From: Hyphomicrobiales bacterium
GTDB lineage: Bacteria; Pseudomonadota; Alphaproteobacteria; Rhizobiales; Rhizobiaceae
Length of the DNA: 64,000 nucleotides
Assembly (NCBI GenBank): GCA_021775455.1
Contig: JAJFHU010000015.1
Location: 1 to 64,000 of the forward strand
Reading direction: 5' to 3'
Below are positions 63,114 through 64,000 of this stretch, piece by piece. How positions within the stretch are numbered: the stretch's first letter is position 1; every line of letters starts with the position of its first letter. The notes under the pieces are model-generated. The model was not told the origin of the DNA, did not search any database, and worked only from the letters and a program-made list of their open reading frames with translations. A program made the position numbers and the translations under genes.

Positions 63114-64000
63114 TTACTCTGCTGCCAGTGCCCTGTCTTTTCTTGACTTGTTTAGAGCTTCATCGGTAAACACCCGAAGTCCGAGATCGGGCCTGTATCC
63201 GTGAATTTCACTGACGTCCAATGCACGCATAAATGCCAGAATTTCCCTGCTCACCACCTGCCCCGGCACTAGAATTGGAAATCCTGGCGGGTACGGAATG
63301 ATAAAGGACGCCGAGACAACTTCGCGTCCGCTATCAAGCGCTGCAATCATACTTCCATCAAGTGCCAGATAATCACAATTTTCCTCATCGTAACTGAGGA
63401 AAAACGCAGTTCTCACATCCCCTTCGGGGGTTTTATCATCACTGCGAAATGCAGGATGAAAACAACTGAAATCCGGCAGCGGAGGATAGTCTACCATCAG
63501 ATTCTTCACGCGGCGCTCGAAGGACATACGCTCCATCTTTGAAGCATCATCATATAATTCATCAAGATCCTTTGCGATCTCCACCAATACCTCAATCAAG
63601 TACGCAACCGATGACCGTGTAGTCCCGATGTTGGTCATGAACAGAACGGTATTACGGGAAGTTTTGTTAATCTGAATACCGTATTTGTCCATTAAGATTT
63701 GTGTTTTGAAAGTATCACCGTCCCAACCTGTGCCACCAACAACAAGGGTCACCCTTGTGGCATCCAGAACAAACTCGTCCGTTGCCCAACACTCCCAAAT
63801 ATCCGTCCAACCCTGCTCCGGATCATAGTAAGACTGCACGCCGCTTTCGCGATATTGCTCTGGTATCATGTCGCCCGCTGTCAGTACCTTGAAATACTTC
63901 TGGAGCAATGGATGAGTTGAGATGGCCCGCCGCATTGACATTGCCGCTTCCACTTGTCGTTGGACAAATTCAAACCCCTCCAGTTCAACTTGCCTCCGAC
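63114..64000 (-). CDS. Orn/Lys/Arg decarboxylase, C-terminal part (5' cut off by window end)
   Basis: About 295 residues are visible, with the frame still open to the right edge; residues before VQRQVEAAMSMRRAI show it continues upstream. The family end is clear: WDGDTFKTQILMDKYGIQINKTSRNTVLFMTNIGTT (given by ends WDGDTF and NIGTT) and the C-terminal IPYPPGFPILVPGQVVS. The PLP lysine lies beyond the window. It should form a diamine or agmatine from a basic amino acid. First visible gene of a leftward set with the ATP-grasp and C45 genes; its stop lies 18 nt before the ATP-grasp start. Confidence 0.88.
   Translation of the reverse strand, partial: RRQVELEGFEFVQRQVEAAMSMRRAISTHPLLQKYFKVLTAGDMIPEQYRESGVQSYYDPEQGWTDIWECWATDEFVLDATRVTLVVGGTGWDGDTFKTQILMDKYGIQINKTSRNTVLFMTNIGTTRSSVAYLIEVLVEIAKDLDELYDDASKMERMSFERRVKNLMVDYPPLPDFSCFHPAFRSDDKTPEGDVRTAFFLSYDEENCDYLALDGSMIAALDSGREVVSASFIIPYPPGFPILVPGQVVSREILAFMRALDVSEIHGYRPDLGLRVFTDEALNKSRKDRALAAE

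Overview
The window looks like chromosomal DNA of an alphaproteobacterium of moderate GC content, probably a marine heterotroph. The signs are a ccoNOQP-ccoGHIS block with an FnrL-type regulator (CX2CX7C plus a distant Cys), BetI-type TetR regulators, several Rieske demethylases and GcvT-fused FAD demethylases, a DctPQM TRAP transporter, DUF992/DUF924/DUF3772 families and a 2-aminoethylphosphonate (AEP) pathway. Genes are dense, many neighbours overlap by 1-14 nt, and I see no rRNA, tRNA, IS element, phage gene or CRISPR array. Both ends cut through genes: a LysR regulator on the left and an Orn/Lys/Arg decarboxylase on the right.

Region by region: (1) 1-4900, a LysR fragment, then a BarA-like hybrid kinase and a REC-EAL protein in one leftward operon. 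(2) 5100-26000, a large N-methyl-amine/betaine-type catabolic region. It holds two BetI-like repressors, an Old-Yellow-Enzyme/Fe-S demethylase abutting a Rieske oxygenase, a class III aminotransferase, a second Rieske oxygenase, a leftward operon (MttB-like methyltransferase, two GcvT-fused FAD dehydrogenases, another aminotransferase) and a TRAP transporter. A near-perfect palindrome around AGCGCT occurs twice and links the second repressor to the aminotransferase and the second Rieske gene. (3) 26100-41100, mixed housekeeping and envelope genes: MscS channel, acyl-CoA synthetase-like enzyme, flippase plus GNAT/FemAB-like protein, DUF924, TusA-like protein, CobW-family GTPase, D,D-carboxypeptidase, M20 amidohydrolase, TPR/beta-barrel plus FecR-domain pair, glycosyltransferase. 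(4) 41083-50325, an AEP catabolic island: LysR regulator, Na/Pi transporter with PhoU-like tail, phnW, phnA, phnY, a probable pbfA and a D-2-hydroxyacid dehydrogenase. AEP goes to phosphonoacetaldehyde, phosphonoacetate, then acetate plus phosphate; PbfA would feed in (R)-1-hydroxy-AEP. (5) 50600-60550, a low-oxygen respiration block: FnrL regulator, hemerythrin-like protein, cbb3 oxidase structural genes and the assembly genes ccoGHIS. FNR-type boxes lie before ccoN and before an unrecognised 59-residue, four-cysteine reading frame on the minus strand. (6) 60613-64000, a leftward set of decarboxylase, ATP-grasp ligase and C45-type Ntn hydrolase that looks like an undescribed amine-conjugation pathway.

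The most promising leads are the FNR-box-associated small Cys protein (50633-50812), the decarboxylase/ATP-grasp/C45 trio, the shared TetR operator, and the AEP island with its own phosphate transporter and unexplained terminal dehydrogenase. All functions come from motif reading and family knowledge; no database search was run.
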